A stretch of DNA of 8,353 nt from NCBI GenBank assembly GCA_946623295.1, contig CAMOQY010000055.1:1-8353 (forward strand). The letters run 5' to 3'. Every line of letters begins with the position of its first letter. Within the stretch, counting starts at the first letter, position 1. The translations under genes and the position numbers were made by a program. Below, piece after piece: positions 1 to 6,242 of this stretch. Below the pieces are notes generated by a model. The model made no database searches, had not been told where the DNA came from, and was given only the letters and a program-made list of their open reading frames with translations. Source of the DNA: an uncultured Lachnospiraceae bacterium. Its GTDB lineage: Bacteria > Bacillota > Clostridia > Lachnospirales > Lachnospiraceae.

Positions 1-141
1 GAAGCCGAGCGCTCTGATCTGAAAAATCGGCAATCTGAGCCGCCTGAGGCACGGCGCAGGGGCGGCCGAGCGGGCTGGGTGCACGGCGCAGAGGCAGTGT
101 GCGGACAGGTGCACGGCACAGGGGCGGCCAGAGCGGGCTGA
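1..141 (+). CDS. Possible 3' end of an upstream gene (partial, doubtful)
   Basis: Reading frame 1 is open from the left edge to a TGA at 139-141, giving 46 codons without a visible start. The peptide is rich in Arg, Gly and Ala and matches no family I recognise. Much of it is the GC-rich repeated sequence described separately, so the openness may simply reflect base composition. If real, it would end 24 bp before the LysR-type gene and could be co-transcribed with it. No promoter is evident for the regulator itself. The other two + strand frames have stops within the first 30 bases. Confidence is low; sequence to the left of the window would decide. Confidence 0.2.
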   Translation, partial: EAERSDLKNRQSEPPEARRRGGRAGWVHGAEAVCGQVHGTGAARAG

Positions 142-145
142 GCAC
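49..145 (+). repeat. Imperfect GC-rich direct repeats upstream of the LysR-type gene
   Basis: The motif GCACGGCGCAGGGGC occurs at 49-63, again as GCACGGCGCAGAGGC at 81-95, and as GCACGGCACAGGGGC at 111-125, with offsets of 32 and 30 bp. The first and third copies extend to about 35 bp of similarity (49-84 and 111-145, through GCGGCC, GAGCGGGCTG and a closing GCAC). They end just before the ribosome binding site of the LysR-type gene. They could be decayed tandem repeats at the end of an upstream gene or binding sites for the regulator; the sequence does not decide. Confidence 0.6.
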
Positions 146-165
146 GACGATCAGAAGGGAGATAT

Positions 166-1014
166 ATGGACACAGGAATACAAAAATATCAGGCATTTGT
201 AACCACCGTGGAGACCGGAAGCTTTTCGCTCGCGGCCAGAGCCCTCTCCTACTCGCAGTCCGGGATCAGCCGCATGATAGCCGATCTGGAAAGCGAATGG
301 AAAGTACAGCTCCTCGAGCGCGGCAGGTCCGGAGTGCGCCTAACCTCGGACGGAGTCAAGCTGCTCCCCTACGCCAAAAGTCTCCTCCGTGAATACGAAA
401 ACCTGCGCCACGCCATAGACGGCCTCGCCGGGCTTGAAAACGGTCTTCTGCGCATAGGCGCACACAAAGGCGTACCCGCGGCACGAATCGCAGCAATGCT
501 CTCGGAGTTTTCCGCCGCCTGCCCCGGCATAGACTACGAGCTGATCAGCGGCTCATATACCGAGGTCGAGGATATGGTCAGAACAGGCCGCGTCGATCTC
601 GGACTCTCGCGGTTTCCCGCCGCATCCTCTCTCACCGGCTCACTTCTGTACCAGGAAAGCCTTGTCGCACTGACCGCGGAACCAGCCGCCGGTATCTTCT
701 CCATAGCCGATCTGGGCGGCGAGCCCTTCGTGCTTTTGGAGAGCAACGGCCAGGACGACGTGTCCGCGCTGCTGAAAAAATGCAGCGTCAGTCCCCGGAT
801 CCGGGCTGTCTGCGACGACGCCGCCACAGCAACCGCCCTCGTCGCTGCCGGCCTTGGGAGAGCGCTGATCCCCGAGAGCGCAGCGTCAAAACTTCCCGCG
901 GGAGTCTTTGCGGTTCCGCTCGATGTACCCGCCTACATATCCACCGGCCTGATCCTCCGCTCCAAAAAGAACGCATCCGTAGCAGTACGGCGTTTCCTTG
1001 AGATATTTGACTAA
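166..1014 (+). CDS. LysR-family transcriptional regulator
   Basis: This 282-residue protein is a DNA-binding transcription factor of the LysR type, acting in the cytoplasm, usually as a tetramer whose activity depends on a small effector. Residues about 6-65 form the winged helix-turn-helix: the region from FVTTVETGSFSLAARALSYS through SQSGISRMIADLE, followed by LLERGRSGVRLTSDG, is the classic LysR signature. A linker helix (about 66-90) leads to the periplasmic-binding-protein-like effector domain (about 92-282), seen in LLRIGAHKG, the VDLGLSRF strand and the AAGLGRALIPES segment near the end. Length is slightly below the usual 300. The start is supported by AAGGGAG at 155-161, four bases before the ATG. 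LysR regulators often control a divergent neighbour, but none is visible here, and the next gene lies 92 bp downstream on the same strand with its own ribosome binding site. Target and effector cannot be predicted. Confidence 0.93.
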   Translation: MDTGIQKYQAFVTTVETGSFSLAARALSYSQSGISRMIADLESEWKVQLLERGRSGVRLTSDGVKLLPYAKSLLREYENLRHAIDGLAGLENGLLRIGAHKGVPAARIAAMLSEFSAACPGIDYELISGSYTEVEDMVRTGRVDLGLSRFPAASSLTGSLLYQESLVALTAEPAAGIFSIADLGGEPFVLLESNGQDDVSALLKKCSVSPRIRAVCDDAATATALVAAGLGRALIPESAASKLPAGVFAVPLDVPAYISTGLILRSKKNASVAVRRFLEIFD

Positions 1015-1044
1015 GAGCTTATTCCATTTTAACAGCATTTGAGT

Positions 1045-1061
1045 TATACTTCTTTTATATT
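1045..1061 (+). promoter_or_regulatory. Possible promoter -10 region for the transglutaminase-like gene
   Basis: The A/T-rich gap between the two genes contains TATACT at 1045-1050 and TATATT at 1056-1061, each one mismatch from TATAAT. Neither has a good -35 element at 16-18 bp (the best for the first is TTCCAT at 1022-1027), so the assignment is weak. The gene has its own GGAGG at 1091-1095, 11 bases before its ATG. No terminator is seen after the LysR-type gene, so read-through is also possible. Confidence 0.3.
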
Positions 1062-1106
1062 AGGTAAATTTCTTGTTGTCTCTGAAGTACGGAGGTCGCA
1101 ACCATT

Positions 1107-3497
1107 ATGAAAAAGAACTTTTCACAGCTTTTCGCAGCAGTGTTCTGTCTGCTGCTCATCGCAGGGATATTTATCTGCGCGCCGAAAAAGGCAGACGCCG
1201 CCGAGCCCTATTATTTTTACAGAGAATGCCTGGGCAAGATGGATAAGGGCAGCGAGCTCCAGACAGCCTATGATGCGCTGGCCGGGTGCATAGCCCGCAG
1301 AGAAGAACAGGCCGACGTCAGATCGCTCGGGCTCAGCCAGAGCGATGCGACTCTGGTCTTTACAGCCGTATACAGCGACCACCCGGAGCTGTTCTGGGTC
1401 AAAAGCGCCCTCAACTGGAGCCTCACCTCACAGGGCGTCATAGTCAGCCTTATACCTCAATATTATGAGATCGGGACGGATTTTGAGAGCGCAAAGGCCT
1501 CCTTTGACGCCGCGGCAAAAAAGATCCTCTCCGGCATCAGGCCGTTTATGAGCGAGTACGAAAAGGAAAAATATATCCACGACGCCCTCGCCACTTCGAT
1601 CACGTATGATCTTGACGCCGAATTCAACCAGTCCGCGTACAGCGCTCTCGTAAACGGCAGATCCGTATGCGCCGGATACACGAAGGCCTTCGTGTATCTG
1701 CTCAGGCAGGCGGGAGTCCGTGCCTTTGAAGTTACCGGACAGATCGACAACGGAGGAGAAACTCCGGAAAACCACGCCTGGATCTACGTCAATATCAACG
1801 GCGAGTATTATCAGACCGACCTTACCAGCGACGATTCCTATGAAAACTCGTCAGAGCACGACCCCTCGGACGTCAGTTCGGTCTCCTACGCCTACTTCAA
1901 CGTAAGCGATACTGTCATGAGCTATGATCATTATACATTCATGCTCTTCAACAGCGATGAAAACTATTTTTACTATGATCCCGACACCGAGGCCTTCCTG
2001 AATTATCTTCCGCAGTGCACCTCGGCCGCCGCGGGCTACCCCGCCATGTCCGGAGCTTATTACGTCGCTGACGGCATGGCGTCAAGCATCACCGTTGACG
2101 ACGTCGTCCGCATACTGTCAAAGCCGACAGACGACGCCTGCAGAGTCTTTTTCGAAAATCCCGACCAGACGAACGTCAACGCGTTTTTCAGCCAGATCCA
2201 GACACACATGAGCGAGGCGCTCACCAGGATCGGAGCCTATGCCCGCGGCAGCTACGGTTATTCGACCTCAGGAAATGAGCTGATGTTTTCCTTTATTACC
2301 ACCGGCGCCGCCGACCTTCACGGCAATATCGATTTTGTATATAACAGGAGCGACAGCTTCACGGTCTCGATCGTCAGCGCTGCCGACAATACCACGGTCT
2401 GGTCCGGCGATCTCGAAGGCATCGGCGCAAGCTATATCGCCTACAATCTTCCCTACGGCGCATACACTGTCAATACTTATCTGGACGGCGAGCTGATCGG
2501 AACTCAGAGCGTCGAGCTTCAGAGCGAAAAACAGGAATGCGACCTCATCCACAACGTCCACGCCTATGACTCAGACGGGTACTGCTCGCTCTGCGGCAGA
2601 AAACGCGTCGATCCCGAGGTGACCATGGCCGCGGAGGTGAGCGACACGGTAACTGCCGCCTTTGAGCTGACGCCCGATGCCTCGGAGGCCGCGACCTACG
2701 CGCAGTACAGCTCGATCGTCCTCGAGGTAACTCTCGGCGAAGGCCAGCTTGTTACCATCCAGGGCGACAGGACCGACGGCGGAGACTCGTGGCGTTTTGA
2801 TTTTGAATCCATCTACGCCAAATATATGGCGGACGAGATCAGCGGCGTATTCAAGGGATTTACCGATGCGGGCCCGGTCGAGCTTAAAAATCTCTCCGGC
2901 ATCAGCATATCCGAGTACTGCAGCCTCGTCGCAAAAAACAATCCCGGCGACGCAAAGCTTCTGCACCTCATGGCTGATATGCTCGAATACGGCGCTGCCT
3001 GCCAGGTCTACTCGGGATACAGGACTGACACGCTCGCGAATTCTCCCGGATTTGTCGCTGAAAACAGGACCGAAAACACCATACCCGCAAAGGAGCTGGT
3101 CACTTCCGATCCGGTTTCCGACAACTCATATATGATCAGATCGGCAAACCTCAGGATAGCCGACAGGATCAGCCTGTACTTTACCGTCAAAGCTGCTGCG
3201 GCAGAAGGAGTGACGCTTGTGATCACGCCTGAAGGCGGTGCATCCCGCACATATCCGCTCTCCTCTCTTGAGACGGCAGGACAGGGTATCTACCGTATCG
3301 ATCTCGAAAAACTGTCTCCTCAAAACTACGGGAGGACCTATACCGTCACTCTTATGAAAGGGGCGGACATCCTCCACGGGATCCGTTACAGTGTCGATAC
3401 GTATCTGAGCAGAAAAGCAAACGCAGGCGGAAATCTCGGAGCTCTCATCCAGGCCATCTACGACTACAGCTGCTCCGCGAGCGAATACGTCTCATAA
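1107..3497 (+). CDS. Secreted transglutaminase-like domain protein with duplicated C-terminal module
   Basis: This is a 796-residue exported protein. Residues 1-32 are a Sec signal peptide: KK near the start, hydrophobic LFAAVFCLLLIAGIFICA, and a likely cleavage site after ADA. The transglutaminase/cysteine-protease core lies at about 150-245. The candidate catalytic triad is Cys188 in NGRSVCAGYTKAF, His223 in ENHAWIYV and Asp238 in YYQTDLT, the spacing expected for this superfamily. A beta-rich region follows, then a possible metal-binding knuckle with His482, His485, Cys493 and Cys496. Two related modules end the protein (about 505-640 and 665-796). Each is beta-rich and closes with a helix: LLHLMADMLEYGAACQVY in the first, LGALIQAIYDYSCSASEY in the second. 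No LPXTG signal or transmembrane anchor is visible, so it is probably released or held non-covalently. Members of this fold cleave or crosslink peptides, and a wall or extracellular peptide substrate is plausible but unproven. The start follows GGAGG at 1091-1095, and the gene is followed by a strong terminator. Confidence 0.88.
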   Translation: MKKNFSQLFAAVFCLLLIAGIFICAPKKADAAEPYYFYRECLGKMDKGSELQTAYDALAGCIARREEQADVRSLGLSQSDATLVFTAVYSDHPELFWVKSALNWSLTSQGVIVSLIPQYYEIGTDFESAKASFDAAAKKILSGIRPFMSEYEKEKYIHDALATSITYDLDAEFNQSAYSALVNGRSVCAGYTKAFVYLLRQAGVRAFEVTGQIDNGGETPENHAWIYVNINGEYYQTDLTSDDSYENSSEHDPSDVSSVSYAYFNVSDTVMSYDHYTFMLFNSDENYFYYDPDTEAFLNYLPQCTSAAAGYPAMSGAYYVADGMASSITVDDVVRILSKPTDDACRVFFENPDQTNVNAFFSQIQTHMSEALTRIGAYARGSYGYSTSGNELMFSFITTGAADLHGNIDFVYNRSDSFTVSIVSAADNTTVWSGDLEGIGASYIAYNLPYGAYTVNTYLDGELIGTQSVELQSEKQECDLIHNVHAYDSDGYCSLCGRKRVDPEVTMAAEVSDTVTAAFELTPDASEAATYAQYSSIVLEVTLGEGQLVTIQGDRTDGGDSWRFDFESIYAKYMADEISGVFKGFTDAGPVELKNLSGISISEYCSLVAKNNPGDAKLLHLMADMLEYGAACQVYSGYRTDTLANSPGFVAENRTENTIPAKELVTSDPVSDNSYMIRSANLRIADRISLYFTVKAAAAEGVTLVITPEGGASRTYPLSSLETAGQGIYRIDLEKLSPQNYGRTYTVTLMKGADILHGIRYSVDTYLSRKANAGGNLGALIQAIYDYSCSASEYVS

Positions 3498-3506
3498 GCC
3501 CGCCGG

Positions 3507-3533
3507 GCCTCAGCATCCTTCGATGCTTCAGGC
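3507..3533 (+). other. Hairpin just after the transglutaminase-like gene
   Basis: AGCATC (3512-3517) and GATGCT (3522-3527) form a 6-bp stem around a CTTC tetraloop, extended by GCCT (3507-3510) pairing with AGGC (3530-3533) across a small internal loop. No T-run follows, so this is not by itself an intrinsic terminator. It may protect the 3' end of the mRNA or pause polymerase ahead of the true terminator 40 bp further on. Confidence 0.5.
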
Positions 3534-3572
3534 TCTGCGCGGTTGATGCGGTGTACATCTTATCACGCAAAG

Positions 3573-3601
3573 AAAACAGGGCGCGGCGCGCCCTGTTTTT
3601 C
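3573..3601 (+). terminator. Strong rho-independent terminator
   Basis: ACAGGGCGC (3576-3584) and GCGCCCTGT (3588-3596) form a perfect 9-bp stem around a GGC loop. Flanking A and T runs extend it, and five Ts follow on the + strand. It ends the transcript of the transglutaminase-like gene. The reverse direction also gives a stem followed by TTTCTTT, so it may terminate weakly for - strand transcripts too. Confidence 0.88.
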
Positions 3602-3620
3602 ATACGCTGCAAAAGCCTTC

Positions 3621-3833
3621 TCAGTCCGGTGTCATGAACGTCACAAAGGTCTCTTGACTTTCGGAACCCGATGACATATCATTCTTTACAGAGGCAACGT
3701 CTGTGTCCAGAGCCGTCCCTTGACCGTATCGGTCAACACGACTGGAGGTTCCAGGGGTTGCTTTTTTTGATATATTCAGTTTACCACCGCTTTGCAGCTC
3801 AACATTAACCGCTCTCGGTCTGCCTGTCTGCAT
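3621..3833 (-). CDS. Small open reading frame of unknown status
   Basis: An ATG-initiated frame of 70 codons ends at a TGA (3621-3623), with the bidirectional hairpin at 3573-3601 just beyond its end. The peptide is hydrophilic, rich in Ser, Thr and Gly, and I recognise no family. There is no Shine-Dalgarno sequence before the ATG, and the frame is closed upstream by a stop about 27 bp away. It is antisense to a candidate small RNA (promoter 3654-3682, T7 run 3762-3768). I consider it more likely fortuitous or a gene remnant than an expressed gene. Confidence 0.15.
   Translation of the reverse strand: MQTGRPRAVNVELQSGGKLNISKKATPGTSSRVDRYGQGTALDTDVASVKNDMSSGSESQETFVTFMTPD
3654..3682 (+). promoter_or_regulatory. 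Sigma-A-type promoter in a region without a protein gene
   Basis: TTGACT (3654-3659) is five of six matches to the -35 consensus, the spacer is 17 bp, and TATCAT (3677-3682) is five of six matches to the -10. Transcription would start near 3689, exactly where a run of small hairpins begins. No protein gene follows on this strand, which points to a small RNA. Confidence 0.5.
3688..3768 (+). ncRNA. Candidate small structured RNA
   Basis: Starting near the predicted transcription start, three perfect short hairpins follow in order: ACAGA/TCTGT (3688-3692 with 3700-3704), TTGACCG/CGGTCAA (3720-3726 with 3730-3736, 3-nt loop) and CTGGA/TCCAG (3742-3746 with 3750-3754, 3-nt loop). A GTTGC segment (3757-3761) and seven Ts (3762-3768) come next, a plausible intrinsic terminator. 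GTTGC can also pair with GCAAC in the first loop (3694-3698), and TCCAG at 3706-3710 can replace the second strand of hairpin three, so alternative folds exist. It matches no RNA family I know. The transcript would be about 80 nt. The order promoter, hairpins, T-run is the main support; expression is not shown. Confidence 0.35.
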
Positions 3834-3872
3834 ATGATCTGTCTGCGGCTGATTCGCCCGTCAGAGCGCGCA

Positions 3873-3972
3873 TGCGGCGTGAAAATCAAAAGCCGCACGC
3901 GGCTCATATCGTCGAGGCAATCCGCGAAAGACTGACTTCCGGAGGCGCCTCAAAACTGCGTGCGGCTTTTTT
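3873..3972 (+). other. Overlapping alternative hairpins ending in a T-run
   Basis: On the + strand AAAAGCCGCACGC (3888-3900) and GCGTGCGGCTTTT (3958-3970) are perfect 13-bp inverted repeats around 57 nt, followed by a T-run (3967-3972). The left arm can instead pair locally as AGCCG/CGGCT (3891-3895 with 3900-3904) or with TGCGGC upstream (3873-3878 with 3892-3897). These pairings exclude one another, as in an attenuator or in the ends of a tiny inverted-repeat element. The interior contains the 10-bp palindrome GAGGCGCCTC (3942-3951). No gene lies downstream on this strand. Confidence 0.5.
3881..3904 (-). terminator. Likely terminator of the sugar kinase gene
   Basis: Read on the - strand, AGCCG CGTG CGGCT forms a 5-bp stem with a 4-nt loop followed by TTTTGATTTT, about 90 bases after the kinase stop codon. 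The stem is short and the T-tract is interrupted. The 13-bp inverted repeat at 3888-3970 may supply a longer stem using the same right-hand arm. Confidence 0.4.
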
Positions 3973-3994
3973 ATCGATCTGCTTAGTCGGGCGG

Positions 3995-4930
3995 TCAGCC
4001 CTTTACAAATGCGTCTATATCGGCGGCTGTGGGAAGCGACTCCATTGCGCCTTTTTTTCTGACGCAGAGGGCGCCGGCTATATTCCCGCGGCGGACCGCC
4101 TCTTCGATGATCTCTCTGGTGATATCCCCGACTGCGCGGACGCCCATGCGGACCATGGAAGCGAGAGTGCAGCCCCAGAAGGCATCTCCGGCCCCGCAGG
4201 TATCTACGCATTCCGAGGGCACGGAGGGCAGGAGGTCCGATTCTCCGCCAAAGAACCATCGGGCCCCGCGGCTTCCGAGCGTTTCCACGGTGAGCGTGAT
4301 CCCGTATTTTTCCATGACCTCCGGGATCGCCTCCTCGCCGCCGATCATATCGACCTCCTCATCGGATATCTTGAGCATATCTACATACGGCAAAATACCG
4401 CGCACAGCGGCGGCGGCCTCACTGTCATCGTCCCACATAACATTGCGGTAATTTACGTCAAAGGAGACTATGCGCCCGAGCTCGCAGGCTTTTTTCATCG
4501 CATAGACTGTGGCTTCTGAAGCCGGCGCCTTTGACAGCGAACACGAGCCTGCGTGCACGATCAGCGTATCTTCGATCCCGGCCCTCTCCACATCTTCGAT
4601 ACCGAGGAGCATGTCGGCGCCAGGCTTTCTGGCAAAGGTAAAGCTCCTGTCGCCGTTTTCATCGAGCGATACGAAAGCCATCGTCGTAACGGCCTCGCCG
4701 GTAAGCTCCGGAACGCAGTTCTCAACGCCGTTCTGCTTCAGCGTGCCGACGAGGAATCGTCCGAAATCATCGTCTCCCATCTTTCCGCAAAAGCCCGACT
4801 TAAGTCCCTGCTTTGCAGCTGCAACGGCGACGTTTGCCGGGGCTCCGCCCGCTCTGCGTAAATAACTGCCCGGCTCGTTGCCCGGCAGAAAATCTATAAG
4901 CATTTCGCCAACGCAAAGTATATCTCTCAT
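3995..4930 (-). CDS. PfkB-family carbohydrate kinase, fructokinase-like
   Basis: This is a 311-residue cytoplasmic sugar kinase of the ribokinase/PfkB family, which transfers phosphate from ATP to a sugar hydroxyl. The N-terminal signature GGAPANVAVAAAKQG (28-42) binds the sugar, and GKMGDDDFG follows at 49-57. The C-terminal signature DTCGAGDAFWG (243-253) holds the anion hole and the catalytic base Asp249. The FDVNYRNVMW segment (157-166) resembles the FDxNxRxxLW stretch of fructokinases, and LKISDEE is typical of that branch. Length is normal. I chose the ATG at 4928-4930 because GGAGGG lies five to six bases before it; an in-frame ATG nine codons further upstream lacks such a site. The gene diverges from an aldose 1-epimerase, consistent with use of free hexose. 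Fructose is the best guess for substrate, but 2-keto-3-deoxygluconate or another sugar cannot be excluded. Confidence 0.9.
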   Translation of the reverse strand: MRDILCVGEMLIDFLPGNEPGSYLRRAGGAPANVAVAAAKQGLKSGFCGKMGDDDFGRFLVGTLKQNGVENCVPELTGEAVTTMAFVSLDENGDRSFTFARKPGADMLLGIEDVERAGIEDTLIVHAGSCSLSKAPASEATVYAMKKACELGRIVSFDVNYRNVMWDDDSEAAAAVRGILPYVDMLKISDEEVDMIGGEEAIPEVMEKYGITLTVETLGSRGARWFFGGESDLLPSVPSECVDTCGAGDAFWGCTLASMVRMGVRAVGDITREIIEEAVRRGNIAGALCVRKKGAMESLPTAADIDAFVKG

Positions 4931-4963
4931 GTTTTCCCTCCGTACGCCGCACTTCATATGTAT

Positions 4964-5083
4964 ATGCGCGTTTTTCCAGACGTATTATACTTTTTTTTGC
5001 GCGGATTGTATATCTTTCCGGCGCCGATTTTCTTTCTTTTTTGCAAACAGACCGTCCTGATGATTGAAGCATGCGCGTTTTTC
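4964..5083 (+). repeat. 13-bp direct repeat shared by two divergent promoters
   Basis: ATGCGCGTTTTTC occurs at 4964-4976 and again, identically, at 5071-5083. The first copy covers the predicted transcription start of the kinase gene. The second lies between the -35 and -10 of the epimerase gene. Placement within both promoters suggests a common operator, though the motif is not a clear palindrome. Confidence 0.5.
4984..5012 (-). promoter_or_regulatory. Promoter of the sugar kinase gene
   Basis: On the - strand TATACA (5012-5007, four of six to TTGACA) is followed after 17 bp by a perfect TATAAT (4989-4984). The start would lie near 4977, giving a leader of about 47 nt. The spacer includes an A8 tract. 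The 13-bp motif ATGCGCGTTTTTC (4964-4976 on the + strand) covers the predicted start of transcription. Confidence 0.6.
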
Positions 5084-5092
5084 TGATATATT
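5064..5092 (+). promoter_or_regulatory. Promoter of the aldose 1-epimerase gene
   Basis: TTGAAG (5064-5069) and TATATT (5087-5092) are separated by exactly 17 bp, four and five matches to consensus respectively. Transcription would begin near 5099, giving a very short leader that starts almost at the ribosome binding site GGAGGTGAT (5101-5109). That site is an unusually long match to the anti-Shine-Dalgarno end of 16S rRNA. Confidence 0.6.
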
Positions 5093-5114
5093 TCACCTTT
5101 GGAGGTGATCTGTC

Positions 5115-6023
5115 ATGATCAGAAAAGAAAAATTCTCAGAATATGAGCTTTATACAATTTCCTCGGACGAGCTTTCGATATCCGTCGCCACGCTCGGCGC
5201 GACCCTCACGAACGTGAGCCTGCGCGGCAGTGACAATCTGGTGCTCGCTTATCCCAGCGCGGAGGACTATCTCTCCTGCTCCTCATACGTGGGAGCTGTG
5301 ATCGGGCGCTACGCGAACCGTATCGCCGGATCGAGATTCACCCTCGGCGGCACCGTATACGACCTCACTCCGAATGAAAACGGCAACCAGCTTCACGGCG
5401 GGCCGCAATCCTTTGACAGACGCAGGTGGGAGGCCGCAGTGGTGGATGACAGCACTGTCTGCTTTACGCTGCACTCGCCCGACGGAGACAACGGCTTCCC
5501 CGGAGAGCTGACCGCTTCCGTCACCTACAGCGTGGAGGGAAGCGCATTCAGGATGGACTTTTCCGGAAAGGCCGACCGGGACACCATATACGCCCCCACG
5601 ACTCACGCTTACTGGAAGCTGGGCAGCACATGCGCCAGAGATCTCACGCTCTGCATCAATTCCGACCGATATCTGCCTGTTGACGGCAAACTGATACCTA
5701 CCGGAGAGCAGGCCGATGTGACCGGAACCGAATTTGATTTCCGTATGCCGAGACCCATCGGGCAGTTCTACGATCACTGCTTTATCCTGCGCGGCGGAGA
5801 GCCCGCTCTGCGGCTGAGCGACGGAAGTATTTCCATGGAGCTCTTTACTGATTTTGAGGGAGTGCAGATGTACACCGGCTCCGTGAGCGGCTTTGAAGGC
5901 TTCCCCGGCGCTGCGCTCGAACCCGAATTCTGCCCCGACAGTCCCAACAGGCCGGAGTTTGAATCTCCCGTCCTGCGTGCGGGCGAGGTGTTCAGCAAAT
6001 ATATAGAGTACAGGTTTGAGTAA
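5115..6023 (+). CDS. galM: Aldose 1-epimerase (GalM/mutarotase family)
   Basis: This 302-residue cytoplasmic enzyme interconverts alpha and beta anomers of aldoses such as glucose and galactose. Family landmarks appear in order: GRYANRI (64-70) and LHGG with His94 in the sugar site; the NGFPGEL stretch (126-132); THAYWKL (163-169) with His164 as the likely catalytic acid; DRYLPVDGKLIPTGE (184-198); Asp220 in YDHCF; QMYTG; and ALEPEFCPDSPNRP (267-280) with Glu269 as the likely catalytic base. The segment normally NHTYFNL is THAYWKL here, so the residue before the catalytic His is Thr, and the protein is shorter than the usual 340 or so. It may therefore belong to a subfamily with a different sugar preference. 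The start has a near-perfect Shine-Dalgarno sequence at 5101-5109. It is divergent to the sugar kinase. No clear terminator follows. Confidence 0.9.
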   Translation: MIRKEKFSEYELYTISSDELSISVATLGATLTNVSLRGSDNLVLAYPSAEDYLSCSSYVGAVIGRYANRIAGSRFTLGGTVYDLTPNENGNQLHGGPQSFDRRRWEAAVVDDSTVCFTLHSPDGDNGFPGELTASVTYSVEGSAFRMDFSGKADRDTIYAPTTHAYWKLGSTCARDLTLCINSDRYLPVDGKLIPTGEQADVTGTEFDFRMPRPIGQFYDHCFILRGGEPALRLSDGSISMELFTDFEGVQMYTGSVSGFEGFPGAALEPEFCPDSPNRPEFESPVLRAGEVFSKYIEYRFE

Positions 6024-6242
6024 CCATCCGGTACCGCGCCGGATCAAGTGATGCGTTTCCATGCTGAGCTTGATCGAATGATACGCCCTCACATTGCGCT
6101 GAATCCGCCCATCCCGGAGATTACGACTCCAAAGATCCTCGCGCCGGATACCGGAACCACGGTTTCCGGCGCCGTACCATATCAAGCAGACGACCCGCTC
6201 AACCAGACGGACGACCTGTCTTCATATCAAAAAGCGACCCAT
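6024..6242. other. Intergenic stretch with inverted repeats, no gene seen
   Basis: Between the epimerase gene and the A/T-rich array I see no credible coding sequence. It holds three inverted repeats: ATCCGG/CCGGAT (6026-6031 with 6039-6044, 7-nt loop), GATCAAG/CTTGATC (6042-6048 with 6069-6075) and GCGCCGGA/TCCGGCGC (6141-6148 with 6165-6172). None is followed by a T-run. The first could weakly terminate or stabilise the epimerase mRNA. Confidence 0.5.

Noticed and set aside
3688..3768. tRNA gene at the three-hairpin region
   Set aside because: Arm lengths, 3-nt loops and lack of a TTC-type T loop do not fit a cloverleaf.
3872..4519. Open frame antisense to the sugar kinase gene
   Set aside because: It lies over well-matched PfkB motifs on the other strand, and its peptide resembles nothing known.
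5283..6185. Long open frame antisense to the epimerase gene
   Set aside because: It overlaps a clearly identified galM, has no recognisable family features and no ribosome binding site; a by-product of GC-rich codon use.
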